NCBI GenBank assembly: GCA_029865405.1
Contig: JAOUGZ010000156.1
Span: forward strand, 1 to 6,540
Length of the DNA: 6,540 nucleotides
Direction of reading: 5' to 3'
Origin: Betaproteobacteria bacterium
Lineage (GTDB): Bacteria > Pseudomonadota > Gammaproteobacteria > Burkholderiales > SG8-39
Shown here: positions 6,100 to 6,540 of the stretch, in pieces
Position numbering within the stretch: position 1 is the first letter of the stretch
Layout of the letters: each line of letters opens with the position of its first letter
The notes under the pieces: generated by a model
What the model was told of the DNA's origin: nothing
Seen by the model: only the letters and a program-made list of their open reading frames with translations
Databases searched by the model: none
Made by a program: the position numbers and the translations under genes

Positions 6100-6254
6100 G
6101 CGGCGCGCTCGAACGCGGCACCGCTGCGCAGGCGCTCGAAGTAGGAGCGGTGTGCGTCGCAACCCGCCGGCCAGAGCTCGGGGAAGCGCTGCGCCCACGC
6201 GGCCGCGTCGTAGCGGTAGGGACGCGGGCAACGGCGGCCGGGCGTCGTGTCCAT
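6096..6254 (-). CDS. Possible small protein of 52 residues, unknown
   Basis: This short minus-strand frame would encode 52 residues. It begins MDTTPGRRCPRPYRYDAAAW, and segments such as AQRFPELWPAGCDAHRSYFE give a natural amino-acid mix rich in aromatic residues. Third codon positions are mostly G or C, as in real genes here. It fills the space between the anti-sigma and the next gene. Against it: no ribosome site is visible before the ATG, and no family is recognised. Its TAG stop and that of the anti-sigma gene lie in the same CTAG palindrome. An in-frame stop at 6309-6311 and the lack of another start leave the ATG at 6254 as the only good start. Confidence 0.45.
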   Translation of the reverse strand: MDTTPGRRCPRPYRYDAAAWAQRFPELWPAGCDAHRSYFERLRSGAAFERAA

Positions 6255-6318
6255 GATGGCGTTGGCCGTGGCGCCGGGGTGATGGCTTACAGCGCACGCA
6301 TCGCGATACTATCCACGC

Positions 6319-6540
6319 ATGAAGAACTTCGGCGAGTCGTTCACCCACGCCGCCGGGGCGCTGCTCGAACGCCTCGCCGCGCACCTGCCGAGCCTGATCG
6401 GCGCCATCGTGCTGCTCGCGGTGGGCTGGGTGCTCGCGCGCCTGCTGCGCATCCTGACCGTGCGCGGCATGCACCTCGCCGAGACCTTGATCGAGCGCCT
6501 GGCGGGCCCGTCGCGACTGCGCGTGGGCCGCTCGGCGAAC
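6319..6540 (+). CDS. Probable mechanosensitive ion channel (MscS family), N-terminal part
   Basis: The frame runs from the ATG at 6319 off the right edge; 74 residues are visible. An amphipathic start (MKNFGESFTHAAGALLERLA) precedes a membrane helix at about 24-44 (LPSLIGAIVLLAVGWVLARL) with Arg at its cytosolic end. The pattern of LP, a Gly-containing hydrophobic run, GW, then AR/LLR is typical of the first helix of small MscS-type channels, which release solutes during osmotic downshift. The pore helix and beta domain lie outside the window, so the call rests on one helix. No clear Shine-Dalgarno site precedes the ATG. GATACTAT at 6305-6312 could be a -10 element, which would make the transcript nearly leaderless. 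It is read in the same direction as the anti-sigma gene but is separated by about 220 bases, so it is probably its own unit. Confidence 0.6.
   Translation, partial: MKNFGESFTHAAGALLERLAAHLPSLIGAIVLLAVGWVLARLLRILTVRGMHLAETLIERLAGPSRLRVGRSAN

Noticed and set aside
5281..6474. 397-residue minus-strand frame opposite the sigma, anti-sigma and channel genes
   Set aside because: It is a shadow frame typical of high-GC DNA: Arg/His/Ala-rich, no domain, opposite three well-supported genes.

Overview
The window looks like a piece of a high-GC proteobacterial chromosome, most likely a betaproteobacterium. This rests on strong G/C bias at third codon positions and on the families present; no rRNA or other marker fixes the taxon. 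It is densely coded. The only real intergenic gaps are about 135 bp at 4320-4454 and about 65 bp before 6319. I see no tRNA, rRNA, IS element, CRISPR array or long repeat.

Layout. (1) 2-966, plus strand: the C-terminal part of a reductive-dehalogenase-like (RdhA-type) protein with two 4Fe-4S cluster motifs, overlapped by a gene for a small Sec-exported protein of unknown function. (2) 4319-968, minus strand: a compact five-gene operon. In transcription order it encodes a DUF2282 precursor peptide with a Sec signal and four cysteines (BufA), a DUF692 multinuclear non-heme iron oxidase (MNIO, BufB), its DUF2063 partner (BufC), a DoxX-family membrane protein and a secreted DUF3179 protein. Junctions are overlaps of 4 to 17 bases or a 2-base gap, so the genes are probably translationally coupled. 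(3) 4455-6099, plus strand, divergent from the operon: two ECF sigma factor genes in tandem, sharing one base, followed by an anti-sigma gene with a zinc-binding H-x3-C-x2-C motif, one membrane helix and a periplasmic domain. (4) 6096-6254, minus: a possible 52-residue ORF. (5) 6319 to the end, plus: the start of a probable MscS-type mechanosensitive channel.

How the genes fit together. The minus operon matches the bufferin class of RiPP systems. BufB with BufC modifies cysteines of the precursor in the cytosol, Sec exports the product, and the peptide sequesters copper in the periplasm. The divergent sigma/anti-sigma genes are the natural candidate regulators, with the membrane anti-sigma as sensor. 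The unusual points are the doubled sigma factor with one visible anti-sigma, the DUF3179 gene added to the end of the operon, and an RdhA-like gene next door. The bufferin class is already described, so novelty would lie in this regulatory arrangement and the accessory genes.
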